64,000 nt of DNA from Lachnospiraceae bacterium AM48-27BH (GCA_003478355.1 QUFC01000002.1:169560-233559), one strand, 5' to 3'; counted from the stretch's first letter, positions 1 through 8,960 are shown. The notes: generated by a model not told the origin, from the letters alone. Translations and numbers: made by a program.

Positions 1-1091
1 AGCGGATTTAACTGCCATAAGCGCTCGATCGGTGTTTTCTGACAGGCCCCTGCCCGTTCAAGATACGTGCGGCACTCCTCAGAAAGTCCCTGGAAATCCA
101 CTTCTTTTCCGCCGCAATTATCCCGGTAATCCAGCCATACGCGTCTTCCTTTTACGAAGATCTCCCGGTAAACCAACAGATCGATCATGGATGAACCATC
201 TGCGACCTTTCTGGCATCAAATGGCCACTGATATCCCTTTAAAAAGATCATATTCATCGCCGCTTTGGTGTCCGGGTAATAGTCTAATAAAAACTCCTGC
301 GGATCATCTCCACTCTGATCAGTAGAGACAAACCGTGGAAGCACCTGCATATAGCTTCCACTGACATTCCATCTTGGATGTAAGGAGGCCAGTCCATACT
401 GCCACTCCGTCAGGTTTTTTCCTTTCACACCAGCCTCAAATGCCAGACCACTCGCACCATGCTGACTGACCGGATACACACTCTGTCCATAAATCCCGGC
501 CGGCCCGCCTGTGGCATAGACCAGATTCGTGCAGCGGATCAGCAGATGTGCTCCATTTTTTGTGTTCATGCACAGGATCCCAAACAATTTTTCTCCATCA
601 CTTAAGATGCGGATCACCTGATGATGATCCAGGATCTCGATCTTCTTTTCACGGACTGCCTGCTCCAGCTTCTCTGTCATATACCGCGATGTATACGGTC
701 CCACACTGGTTCCCCGGTCATTCGGATCGTGATCCGTCTTATATCCCACATATTCCCCGTAGACATTATGCGGAAATGGCACCCCGAGCTCTACCAGCTT
801 AAAAAATCCCTGACAGGACAACGCCGCTTCACACAAGGCATGTTCACCGTCCACGCAGCCACCATCATACAACACCTGCGCCAGCTTCCGCACACTGTCA
901 GGTGCATCCCCTGCCAGAGACAGCTTATAGTACGTCTGCTTATCGGAGCCTGTATTACGCGAGGTTCCCCAATTCATGTTCTCTGTCACGAGCGCCAGAT
1001 CCCGGACTCCATACTGAAAAAGCCTGTCCGCGGCATTCAGTCCTGCTGCACCTGAACCAACCACTACGGTGTGAATCTCTCTTACATCCAT
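1..1091 (-). CDS. FAD-dependent flavoprotein oxidoreductase (fumarate reductase/succinate dehydrogenase type), partial
   Basis: The frame is open from an ATG at 1091 to the left window edge, so the C-terminus is missing and about 363 residues are visible. The N-terminus has a Rossmann dinucleotide site (VVVGSGAAGLNAA), followed by a GTSRNTGSDKQTYY stretch typical of FAD-binding proteins of the fumarate reductase/succinate dehydrogenase flavoprotein family. I preferred the ATG at 1091 over 1097 because an AGGAG lies about 8 bases upstream. It starts 12 bases after the SDR stop and is the last visible gene of the OYE-SDR-flavoprotein operon. It probably oxidises or reduces a small organic substrate in the cytoplasm. 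The substrate cannot be read from sequence. Confidence 0.8.
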   Translation of the reverse strand, partial: MDVREIHTVVVGSGAAGLNAADRLFQYGVRDLALVTENMNWGTSRNTGSDKQTYYKLSLAGDAPDSVRKLAQVLYDGGCVDGEHALCEAALSCQGFFKLVELGVPFPHNVYGEYVGYKTDHDPNDRGTSVGPYTSRYMTEKLEQAVREKKIEILDHHQVIRILSDGEKLFGILCMNTKNGAHLLIRCTNLVYATGGPAGIYGQSVYPVSQHGASGLAFEAGVKGKNLTEWQYGLASLHPRWNVSGSYMQVLPRFVSTDQSGDDPQEFLLDYYPDTKAAMNMIFLKGYQWPFDARKVADGSSMIDLLVYREIFVKGRRVWLDYRDNCGGKEVDFQGLSEECRTYLERAGACQKTPIERLWQLNP

Positions 1092-1103
1092 TCTCATGCT
1101 CTC

Positions 1104-1871
1104 CTACAGTCTTTTTATATGAAAACCACCATCAATATCGATATAATTGCCCGTTGTATACAAGAATTGATCGGAGCAAAGGGCACTTACCGCACCAGCA
1201 ACATCCTCCGGTGTCCCCCATCTTGGGATCGGAAAGGTTCCTTCTGCGATAAGTCGGTCATATTTTTCCTTCACTGTGCTGGTCATGTCCGTCATGATGA
1301 CGCCTGGGCGTACCTCATGGACCAGGATTCCTTCTCCTGCCAGCCGGTCGGCAAATAACTTCGTGATCATGGCGATAGCACTCTTGGAAATGCAATACTC
1401 ACCGCGGCTGATGGAAGAAACCTCAGCAGAGCAGGAGCCTACATTCACAATGGTTCCACGCTTTCTTCCGATCACCTCCTGCTTTAACATCTGATTGGCC
1501 ACCAGCTGTGTCAAAAACATGGTTCCCTTGGCATTGATCCCCATCACACGGTCATAGCTTTCTTCCGTCATCTCAAGAAGATCTGCCCTTACAAGTGGTG
1601 CCACACCAGCGTTGTTGACCAGCACATCGATCCGGCCAAATGTCTCAATGGTCTCCTCCACCAGCCGCTTCCGGTCCTCCCGGTTATCGATTGTTCCAGA
1701 AATATAATGCCAGGTGATCCCTGCTTCCTCTAACTCTTTTAGATGCTCCATGCAGTCCTCTAAGGGCTTCGTGGCAAATACCACCACCTGATACCCGTCA
1801 AGCCCCAGCTGTTTTGCGATCGCAAGCCCGATCCCGCGGCTTCCTCCTGTGACGATTGCTGTCTGTTTCAT
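1104..1871 (-). CDS. Short-chain dehydrogenase/reductase (SDR)
   Basis: A classical SDR of 255 aa, NAD(P)-dependent. The cofactor loop TGGSRGIG lies at residues 8-15, NNAG is in the expected place, and the catalytic Ser (VGSCSAEVSS) and the YxxxK pair (EYCISK) are all present. It ends with a normal dimerisation tail (TGNYIDIDGGF). The start is ATG at 1871, which overlaps the expected TGA of the upstream OYE gene as ATGA. As written, the DNA reads straight through from OYE into this gene because of a one-base insertion upstream, but the SDR is complete on its own. It probably interconverts an alcohol and a ketone in the same pathway as the OYE and the flavoprotein. Confidence 0.85.
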   Translation of the reverse strand: MKQTAIVTGGSRGIGLAIAKQLGLDGYQVVVFATKPLEDCMEHLKELEEAGITWHYISGTIDNREDRKRLVEETIETFGRIDVLVNNAGVAPLVRADLLEMTEESYDRVMGINAKGTMFLTQLVANQMLKQEVIGRKRGTIVNVGSCSAEVSSISRGEYCISKSAIAMITKLFADRLAGEGILVHEVRPGVIMTDMTSTVKEKYDRLIAEGTFPIPRWGTPEDVAGAVSALCSDQFLYTTGNYIDIDGGFHIKRL

Positions 1872-3197
1872 CGATTCTCCTCCTGATATTCCCGATAATA
1901 TTTCAGATAATTTTCTGGATTTCTCACCACACATCCGGTCGGTTTCCCTGCACGGATCAGATCCCCGCACTTTCCGCATGTCACACACACCTTTTCGATC
2001 GATCCGTCCGGTATCCCGGATCTGATTTGGGAAGTCTGGATCCGCAAATGACAAACGCCCAAACAGCATCTGGTCACAAAGTCCCTCTTCGATTGCTCCT
2101 GCCGCATACAGATCGGAATACTGTCTTAAATAGGTAGGTGCAGATGCAGAGATTGCCATCTGCGGCACTGCTTTTTTCACTTCTCCGATCCCATGGATCA
2201 TTCTGGCGATCCCATAAAGCGGATGCTCATCCGGGATATATTTGCCCATATCATATGGACGGGTCACATGGATGCTCACGTAAGGATTGCCCATGGTCAG
2301 ATTCACCATCGGCATCTGGTAGTCCTCGTGAAGCTCACGGATCAGCCGGATCGGTTCTTCTAAGTTTGGAATGATCCCCTCTCCTTCCTTGACACCAAAG
2401 CCATATGGATATGCAAAGCCATCGTAAATGCCGATCCGGGCAGTCACTAGAAACTGATCTGTCTCATAAGCCTTTGCCGCCTGGATCCCGTTGCGCAGCA
2501 GTCTGGTTCTGTTTTCAAAACTTCCACCATACATGCCAGGACGGATATATGCAGAGGATAACTCCGCCAGCAGATAACCATGGCAGGATTTGATATCTAC
2601 TGCATCAAAGCCGGCCTCTCTCGCGAGCCATGCCGCTTCCCCGAATTTCTCCTCCAGAGATTTCAGATAATCATCCGACACGATGCAGCTGTCATCTGCC
2701 TTTCTTAATTTTTCATATTCCGGATGACGGTATGCGATCATCGGAGCCGGTTTTCCCTGAGGATTGGAATAACGGCCACTGTGATTGGCCTGCATCACCA
2801 GATACGGAGCAAAGCCATTGGCTCTTCGTCCCGCCTCCTTCACCGCTTCCGTCATTTTCTTATATGCATCCAGGTTGTCTCTGGTCAACATCAGCTGATG
2901 GAGACTTGATCTTCCCTCTGGTACGATAGAAATCGCTTCAAACCAGATCATGCCACTTCCACCCTCTGCTTCTCTCACATAACGGTTGACCGTAAGCTCC
3001 GAAGGCGAACCGTCCGGAAGTCCATCTGCACCCTCCATCGGCGCAATGCCGACCCGGTTCGGAAGTGTCACATGTCCAAAGGTATACGGTGTCATCAGGA
3101 TCTTCGTGTCCTTTGCCAGAGGAAGCTGGATTTCAAGCTCCTTTGCCTTTTCTTTTAATTCATCCAGTGTCCGGTAATGAAAACGTTCATGCTGCAT
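1868..3197 (-). CDS. Old Yellow Enzyme family NADH:flavin oxidoreductase, frameshifted near its C-terminus
   Basis: FMN-dependent ene-reductase family, about 445 aa when repaired. Seen: NRVGIAPMEGADG near residues 49-61, a CHGYLL strand and YGGSFENRTR, all OYE barrel signatures. The family C-terminus, including a CxxCxxC-x11-C cysteine cluster (possible Fe-S site) and a tail ending YREYQEENR, lies in the next frame. One extra base in the A-run at 1992-1995 moves the reading frame, so the literal ORF skips this tail and fuses to the SDR. Start ATG at 3197 is favoured over GTG at 3203 because GGAGG is 9 bases away. There is no C-terminal NAD/flavin extension like that of 2,4-dienoyl-CoA reductase. 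Probably reduces an activated C=C bond. Confidence 0.8.
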
Positions 3198-3332
3198 CTT
3201 CACATTCCTCCATTTAATCTTTGAATTTTTCTTCTTCTTGCTTTATACTAAGATCGTAATGATTCAATTTCTTCACAATCACAAGCAAAAATCAACTTTT
3301 TGATTTTTATCCTTTAGAAAGCAGGTACCTGT
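3198..3332. promoter_or_regulatory. Divergent promoter region between the OYE operon and its AraC regulator
   Basis: 135 bases separate the two divergent starts. On the minus strand a TATAAA (near 3240-3247) resembles a -10 for the OYE operon, with AT-rich DNA upstream. The region is the natural binding place for the adjacent AraC regulator. No clear operator repeat was picked out. Confidence 0.4.
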
Positions 3333-4163
3333 ATGGATTGCACACACATTCCTGAGATCAGTTGTTTTTATTCTGATACCATCGCCAGCCACATCTTAAA
3401 TCCGTCCGCTCACTTTGAATATGAGATGATCCTGGTCACAGATGGTTCTGCACAGGTTCAGATCCATGATAGAACGTATCCGCTCCAACGCGGAAGTCTG
3501 CTTTTTATCAGCCGCCTGGAACAGCACCAGTTCTGCATCGTAAAGGAGCCTTACTGCCGCTACGTCCTTTCTGTCTCCAGTGATCTGCTCCTCTCCCATT
3601 TAAATGAGCCTCGTCTGGCTTCTATCTTTATGCAGCGGCCGGAATATTTTTCTCATGTAGTCCAGTTAAACGAGGAGCAGTTAGCGTATTTTCTTCCATT
3701 TTTTCAAAAGAGCGCTGATGAGTATGAAAAACAACCTGATTTTTATACTCTCCAGAGTATTGCCATGCTCCTTTCGATCCTGATCAGCCTGTACCGGCTC
3801 TATCCAAATGCCTTCCCCATGGAAGACTCCAGCTCTCTGTCTGCTGCAGTTTTGAATGCCCAGATCTATGTCAGCAGGCATTTCAACCGGAAGCTGACTC
3901 TTCAGGAAATTGCTGACCAGTGTTTCCTCAACCGTCACACGCTGTCTCTGGCCTTTAAGGAAATCGTTGGAATTACCTTCAAGGAATACCTGCTCCTGTT
4001 CCGGATCACAGAGGCCAAAAAGCTTCTGCTCACCACGGACCTCAGCATCGCACAGATTGGAGAATCCGTAGGCTATATCAATGTGAATAACTTCTTAAAG
4101 ATCTTTCGGGAAAAGGAACGTATCACTCCGCTCCAGTATCGGAAGCAACACCTTTCCCATTAA
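3333..4163 (+). CDS. AraC family transcriptional regulator with N-terminal cupin sensor
   Basis: 276 aa. An AraC-type ligand-binding cupin covers about residues 15-110 (FEYEMILVTDGSAQVQIHDR, then YPLQRGSLLFIS). The C-terminal 100 residues hold two helix-turn-helix motifs (LTLQEIADQCFLNRHTLSLAFKE and LSIAQIGESVGYINVNNFLKIFRE, each quoted only in part as the family hallmark). It is divergent from the OYE-SDR-flavoprotein operon, is the only plus-strand gene in the first 50 kb, and is followed by an intrinsic terminator. By position it is most likely the ligand-responsive activator of that redox operon. Confidence 0.88.
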   Translation: MDCTHIPEISCFYSDTIASHILNPSAHFEYEMILVTDGSAQVQIHDRTYPLQRGSLLFISRLEQHQFCIVKEPYCRYVLSVSSDLLLSHLNEPRLASIFMQRPEYFSHVVQLNEEQLAYFLPFFQKSADEYEKQPDFYTLQSIAMLLSILISLYRLYPNAFPMEDSSSLSAAVLNAQIYVSRHFNRKLTLQEIADQCFLNRHTLSLAFKEIVGITFKEYLLLFRITEAKKLLLTTDLSIAQIGESVGYINVNNFLKIFREKERITPLQYRKQHLSH

Positions 4164-4174
4164 TCCTATTATAG

Positions 4175-4205
4175 AAAAAAGCACTTTCCGAAGAAAGTGC
4201 TTTTT
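4175..4205. terminator. Bidirectional intrinsic terminator
   Basis: Stem AAAGCACTTTC / GAAAGTGCTTT with a four-base CGAA loop, with A-run and T-run on the two sides. It serves the convergent AraC gene (plus) and ABC exporter operon (minus). Confidence 0.9.
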
Positions 4206-4247
4206 ATCTGCAAAAATATGCTTTTTGTTACTAACTGTTTTCAACCC

Positions 4248-6134
4248 CTAATCTAATTCCTTCAGTCCCGTATACAGCTCATAATACCGTCCCCTCATGG
4301 CAAGCAGATCCTCATGATCACCTCGTTCGATGATCTGCCCCTGTTCCAGAACCATAATCGCATTGGCATTGCGGACAGTAGAAAGCCGGTGGGCGATCAC
4401 GAAAGTCGTGCGGTCTGCCATCAGACGGTCCATGCCCTTTTCGATGTGCTTCTCGGTTCTCGTATCAACAGAACTGGTCGCCTCATCTAAGATCAGGATC
4501 GGCGCTTTGGAAATCGCTGCGCGGGCAATGTTTAAGAGCTGTCTCTGGCCCTGGCTTAAATTTGCGCCGTCACCCTCAAGCATCGTGTCATAGCCGTGAG
4601 GCAGACGCATGATAAAGGAATGGGCAGAAGCCGTCTTTGCAGCCTGGATCACCTCTTCATCTGTCGCATCCAGTCTTCCGTAACGGATATTTTCCCGGAC
4701 GGTTCCTGTAAACAGATGCGTATCCTGCAGCACCATCGCGATATTTCTTCTTAACTCATCCCGCTTGAGATGCCGGATATCCACTCCATCAATCGTGATC
4801 GAACCAGACTGGATATCATAGAAACGATTCAGAAGGTTGGTGATCGTGGTCTTTCCTGCACCGGTAGAACCAACAAAAGCGATCTTCTGTCCAGGCTTTG
4901 CATATAAACTGATATTCTTTAAGATCACCTTGTCCGGCGTGTAACCAAAGGTGACATCCTTTAATTCTACATGGCCGGTCATCGGCTGGAGAGTCACGGC
5001 ATCTGCATCATCTGCCTGTTCCGGCTGCTCATCCATGATAGCAAACACACGTTCTGCACCAGCCAGTGCTGAGAATACATTGCTGACCTGCATGGAGATC
5101 TCATTGATCGGACGGCTGAACTGTCTGGAGAAATTTAAAAACACGGTCAGACCACCGACATCAAAATTTTTAAAGATACATAACAGACCGCCGATGCAGG
5201 CTGTCAGGGAATAATTCACCTGGCTTAAATTTCCCATCACCGGACCCATGATACCTCCAAAGAACTGGGCTTTGATCTGGTTATCTCTTAAGTCTTTATT
5301 TAACAAGGCAAATTCTTCCTTTGCCACATTCTCATGACAGAATACCTTGATGACCTTCTGTCCACTGATCATTTCTTCAATATAGCCATTCACCGCGCCA
5401 AGAGAAGTCTGCTGGGCAGAGAAATATTTCTGGCTGCGTCTGGCAACCATACCGCCCGCCTTCATCATCAACGGGATCATAATGATCGTCACTATGGTCA
5501 GATAAAGATTGGTGTAGATCATCAAAAACAGGGTTCCAACAATGCTTAAAGCGCCGGAAAACAACTGTACTAATGTGTTGGAAAGCATCTGGCCGATGGT
5601 ATCCACATCGTTGGTGAAACGGCTCATTAAATCACCGTTATTGTTGGTATCGTAAAAACGGACCGGAAGATTCTGCATCTTCGTAAACAGATCGTTACGG
5701 ATCTTCTGCAGGGCATTCTGGGCTACGGTCAGCATAACCTTTGCCTGAGCATAGTTTGCTGCCACGCCAACTGCATAGACCAGAGCCAACACTACCAGAG
5801 CTTTTGCCAGTCCCGCCACATCGCCGCGGCTTCCGTCAGTCGGGGCAATGTAAGTGTTGATGATCGGGCGGAGCATATAGGAACCCGCCAGACTGGCTAT
5901 GGTATTGACGATCACACAGAAAAACGCCAGCATCATCTTAGATTTATCTTCATTTAAGTAACCCATCAGACGTTTTATGGTTGCTTTATTGTTCTTTGGC
6001 GTTCCTTTTGCCATACGGCCGCCTCCAGGACCTCCCGGTCCATGCCCCATACCGCGTTTTGGAGCTGCCACTTCTCTGCCGTAACGGTGCTTTAAGCTTT
6101 CCATCCGTCTTTTTTCATTTGCTGTCATGCTCAT
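4248..6134 (-). CDS. Heterodimeric ABC exporter subunit, permease plus ATPase (catalytic half)
   Basis: 628 aa: a glycine-rich basic N-terminal extension (residues 1-50), a six-helix exporter domain (about 55-370) and an ATPase domain (about 390-625). Motifs: Walker A GSTGAGKT, a slightly altered signature LSQGQRQL, Walker B ILILDEATSS with the catalytic glutamate, and H-loop IAHRLST. It overlaps the upstream partner by four bases (ATGA). With that partner it would form a BmrCD/LmrCD-like multidrug or peptide exporter with one active and one degenerate ATP site, in the cytoplasmic membrane. Confidence 0.9.
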   Translation of the reverse strand: MSMTANEKRRMESLKHRYGREVAAPKRGMGHGPGGPGGGRMAKGTPKNNKATIKRLMGYLNEDKSKMMLAFFCVIVNTIASLAGSYMLRPIINTYIAPTDGSRGDVAGLAKALVVLALVYAVGVAANYAQAKVMLTVAQNALQKIRNDLFTKMQNLPVRFYDTNNNGDLMSRFTNDVDTIGQMLSNTLVQLFSGALSIVGTLFLMIYTNLYLTIVTIIMIPLMMKAGGMVARRSQKYFSAQQTSLGAVNGYIEEMISGQKVIKVFCHENVAKEEFALLNKDLRDNQIKAQFFGGIMGPVMGNLSQVNYSLTACIGGLLCIFKNFDVGGLTVFLNFSRQFSRPINEISMQVSNVFSALAGAERVFAIMDEQPEQADDADAVTLQPMTGHVELKDVTFGYTPDKVILKNISLYAKPGQKIAFVGSTGAGKTTITNLLNRFYDIQSGSITIDGVDIRHLKRDELRRNIAMVLQDTHLFTGTVRENIRYGRLDATDEEVIQAAKTASAHSFIMRLPHGYDTMLEGDGANLSQGQRQLLNIARAAISKAPILILDEATSSVDTRTEKHIEKGMDRLMADRTTFVIAHRLSTVRNANAIMVLEQGQIIERGDHEDLLAMRGRYYELYTGLKELD

Positions 6135-7873
6135 GATGCGCTTACCTCCTTCTCACGGTCTCTCTGTGAGTAATAGATCTCCTGGTAAGCCTCACAGTTC
6201 TTCATCAGTTCTTCGTGGGTTCCCATGCCGATGATCCTGCCATCATCCAGAACGATGATCTTGTCTGCGCTTTCCACAGAACCGATCCGCTGGGCAATGA
6301 TGATCTTGGTGGTATCCTTTAAGGTGGTGCTGAAGCTTTCCCGGATCTTTGCTTCCGTTGCAGTATCGACTGCACTGGTGCTGTCATCCAGGATCAGGAT
6401 CTTCGGCTTCTTTAATAATGCCCTGGCAATACAGAGTCTCTGTTTCTGACCGCCTGATACATTGGAGCCGCCCTGTCCCAGGTCAGAATCATACCCATTC
6501 GTGAAAGATGTAACAAACCCATCTGCCTGAGCTGCTTTCGCTGCATTTCTTACCTCTTCCTCGCTGGCTTCTTCATTGCCCCAGCGCAGGTTCTCGTCGA
6601 TGGTTCCAGAGAATAAGACATTTTTCTGAAGTACCATACCGACACCGTCACGCAGATTCTTTAAGGAATATTCTCTTACATCCACGCCATCTACCAGCAC
6701 CTGTCCCTCGGTTACATCGTAAAGTCTTGGGATCAGCTGCACCAGAGAGGTCTTGCCGCTTCCGGTGGTTCCAATGATACCCAGAACCTTTCCAGGTTCC
6801 GCAGTGAAATTAATGTGTTCCAGGATCTTCTCGCCGCCCTCATTGCTGTAGCTGAAAGCAACATCCTTAAATTCCACTTTTCCTTCCGTCACCTTCAGAT
6901 CTTTTCTGGAAGCGTTCTCATCTGTTAAGTCGATCTCTGTATCCAGCACCTCACTGATACGTTTTACGGAGGCAATGGCGCGGGAGCTCTGGAGAAGCAC
7001 CATGGATAACATCATCAGGGACATCAGGATCTGTACGATATAGGTAGTAAACGCAGTCAGGTCACCTACCTGCATGTTTCCTGCAATGATGATATTGCCG
7101 CCATACCAGACAACCGCCAGGGTCGTCACGTTCATGGCAAACATCATGATCGGCATGGTCGCAATGACGATCTTCATGGCATTTAAACTACTGTCCTTTA
7201 AGTCCTGGTTCATGGTCTGGAATTTCTCTTCCTCATAATCTTCCCGGACAAAGGACTTGATCACCCTTACATTGGTCAACGCTTCCTGAATACCAGAATT
7301 TAATTTATCAATCTTCTTCTGCATCAGAGTAAAACGTGGAAATGCCTTTACCATAATAGTCACAATGGCGATGGACAAAAATGGAATGACGATCAAAATG
7401 ACCAATGCCAGCTTGGCATTCATCAGAAATGCCATGATCAGCGCACCGATCAACATACCCGGAGCACGAAACAATAACCGCAGTCCCATCATGGTCACGT
7501 TCTGTACCTGCTGGACATCATTCGTCAGACGGGTCACTAAAGATCCTGTACTGTACTGATCAATATTTTTAAAGGAAAAATTCTGCACTTTGGCAAATAA
7601 CGCGTCACGCAGGTCGCTGGTAAAGCAGATAGAAGCCTTTGCAGAAAAATAAGCTCCTCCGATTCCCCCTGCTGCCATCACAATGGCAGTCAGCACCATA
7701 ATGATGCCCATGCGGATAATATAACCGGTATCCCGGTCTGCCACACCGTTATTGATGATCATAGACATGAATTTCGGCAATAAGATCTCGCCGAACACCT
7801 CTGTCAGCATCAGAAGCGGTGCAAGTAAAAACGCCGATAAATACGGCTTAATGTACGCTGCATATCGTTTCAC
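6131..7873 (-). CDS. Heterodimeric ABC exporter subunit, permease plus ATPase (degenerate-site half)
   Basis: 580 aa with an exporter transmembrane domain (about 1-320) and an ATPase domain (about 335-570). Walker A GTTGSGKT and signature VSGGQKQR are canonical. Walker B is followed by Asp instead of the catalytic Glu (LILDDSTSA), and the switch histidine is replaced by Gln (IIAQRIGS). These are the usual marks of the non-hydrolytic member of an asymmetric exporter pair. It lies 41 bases downstream of the MarR gene and overlaps its partner, so all three are one transcript. Substrate unknown; drug, peptide or lipid export is plausible. Confidence 0.9.
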   Translation of the reverse strand: MKRYAAYIKPYLSAFLLAPLLMLTEVFGEILLPKFMSMIINNGVADRDTGYIIRMGIIMVLTAIVMAAGGIGGAYFSAKASICFTSDLRDALFAKVQNFSFKNIDQYSTGSLVTRLTNDVQQVQNVTMMGLRLLFRAPGMLIGALIMAFLMNAKLALVILIVIPFLSIAIVTIMVKAFPRFTLMQKKIDKLNSGIQEALTNVRVIKSFVREDYEEEKFQTMNQDLKDSSLNAMKIVIATMPIMMFAMNVTTLAVVWYGGNIIIAGNMQVGDLTAFTTYIVQILMSLMMLSMVLLQSSRAIASVKRISEVLDTEIDLTDENASRKDLKVTEGKVEFKDVAFSYSNEGGEKILEHINFTAEPGKVLGIIGTTGSGKTSLVQLIPRLYDVTEGQVLVDGVDVREYSLKNLRDGVGMVLQKNVLFSGTIDENLRWGNEEASEEEVRNAAKAAQADGFVTSFTNGYDSDLGQGGSNVSGGQKQRLCIARALLKKPKILILDDSTSAVDTATEAKIRESFSTTLKDTTKIIIAQRIGSVESADKIIVLDDGRIIGMGTHEELMKNCEAYQEIYYSQRDREKEVSAS

Positions 7874-7914
7874 TGATTCGTCCTCTCTTTCTGGTCAAGT
7901 TTAAAACCAGGTTT

Positions 7915-8391
7915 CTATTTCTCATTTTGGCAAATCCGTTCCAGATTGCCGCAGATCCGGTTCAGAGCGCCGCCGAAGGCCTTCAATTCCTCGTCCGAAA
8001 AGCCCCGAAACATTTCTTCTTCAATCCTCTGGAAGATATTCCGGCTCTCTTCCACCACTTTCTGCCCTTTTTCTGTAATGCAGATCTGGTTGAAGCGGTT
8101 GTCTCTCTGATCCAGCTCCTTCTGGATATATCCGCCCTGCTGCAGCTTCTTTAACGAAACCGCGATGGCTGAGGTGGACACCTCCTGCCGTTCCGCCAGT
8201 TCTGTCTGGGAAATATGCGGATTCTTCGCCAGGCACATGAGAATCCGGTGCTGGCTGCGATAAACCCCGGTCGTGCTTAACTCCTGCTCTACAACCTTCC
8301 GGTGCAGACGATTTAAACGGAAATACCATTCCAAGATTCTCTGCTCCCTGGTCTGTTCCCTGCTTTTATTCTGGTCATTATTACAAAACAC
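7915..8391 (-). CDS. MarR family transcriptional regulator
   Basis: About 158 aa with the MarR winged helix: ISQTELAERQEVSTSAIAVS recognition region, the wing ELDQRDNRF, and long dimerisation helices at both ends. The longer reading frame begins with TTG at 8421, which lacks a ribosome site. GTG at 8391 has AAGGAGG seven bases upstream and is my choice. It is the first gene of the operon with the two exporter subunits and is preceded by a palindrome overlapping its promoter, so it very likely represses its own operon until a ligand binds. Confidence 0.88.
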   Translation of the reverse strand: MFCNNDQNKSREQTREQRILEWYFRLNRLHRKVVEQELSTTGVYRSQHRILMCLAKNPHISQTELAERQEVSTSAIAVSLKKLQQGGYIQKELDQRDNRFNQICITEKGQKVVEESRNIFQRIEEEMFRGFSDEELKAFGGALNRICGNLERICQNEK

Positions 8392-8429
8392 ACCTGCGCC
8401 TCCTTCTTTCTCATCTGCCAATTAACTAC

Positions 8430-8485
8430 CTAACGGTTAACTAGTTAATCGTTAGCATTATAATTGTTTTTGGGGGAAATTACAA
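8430..8485 (-). promoter_or_regulatory. Promoter and MarR operator of the exporter operon
   Basis: The minus strand has TTGTAA (8480-8485), a 17-base spacer and TATAAT (8457-8462). Directly downstream, 8430-8455 is a 26-base palindrome (CTAACG outer arms, TTAACTAGTTAA centre) with a single mismatched pair. The site covers the expected transcription start, fitting repression by the MarR protein. Confidence 0.8.
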
Positions 8486-8570
8486 GGTGGGAAGTTGTGA
8501 AATTTTTGTGAACTATTTTTCCTAAAAGAGATATGTTTTGCTGATTATAAACACGTTCCAAGCTGTGAAG

Positions 8571-8865
8571 ACTAAACCAAAACTCCAGATAGAATATTTT
8601 CTATCTGGAGCTTTATACACTTTCTTTTCTATTTTTCTTCCCAATTAAAAAATTTTACCTTTATATTTCCATGTACATAAACTCCAAAAACCGCTTCCCT
8701 TTTTTCAGTCCTTCGCTGCTTAAATAGCATGTATCTTGGAGTTTCCCTATCTCATGCCACTGAGAGTCTTCTGCATTCCACCAGAAAAAGCTTCTTTGCA
8801 ATTTCCGATATTCAACTTTTATCCAGATAATCTCTCCTGGCATCACTTGTTCTGTTAATACATTG
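8571..8865 (-). repeat. Direct repeat copy 1: truncated 3' end of the GH43 gene plus its downstream hairpin
   Basis: This stretch is nearly identical to 12170-12494 and in the same orientation. It encodes about 60 residues matching the C-terminus of the ankyrin-GH43 protein (IIWIKVEYRKLQRSFFW and following), with two internal deletions relative to copy 2. One of about 13 bases shifts the frame near the end; one of about 17 bases lies in the hairpin loop. The hairpin here is 8583-8610. It is a gene fragment without start codon context, not a functional gene. Together the two copies bracket the ABC-2 exporter cassette. Confidence 0.9.
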
Positions 8866-8960
8866 TACTAGTGATAAGGTGTTTACAATACTCATAAAGG
8901 GCTCCTTTTGGTTATTATTTAAGATTCGACACCTTAATTTTACCACAAATGGATGCTCTT
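8812..8960 (-). mobile_element. Orphan translation start, possible IS or gene remnant fused to the repeat
   Basis: On the minus strand a well-formed start region (a TAAAAT -10-like box, then AAAAGGAG six bases before ATG at 8895) opens a frame of 27 codons beginning MSIVNTLSL. It then runs into the GH43 repeat fragment and stops at 8812. Only about nine codons are non-repeat. It looks like the 5' end of a lost gene, perhaps a transposase, cut by the event that produced the repeat. The family is not identified. Confidence 0.4.

Noticed and set aside
3178..3191. A CcpA cre-like site in the start of the OYE gene
   Set aside because: Two of the fixed end positions do not match, and the sequence is explained by coding content.
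1104..3203. A genuine 699-residue OYE-SDR fusion enzyme
   Set aside because: The linker region reads as frameshifted sequence, and the normal OYE C-terminus with its ATGA junction to the SDR is intact one frame away.
8661..8846. A 61-codon gene
   Set aside because: It is the copied 3' end of the GH43 gene, with an altered tail caused by a deletion.
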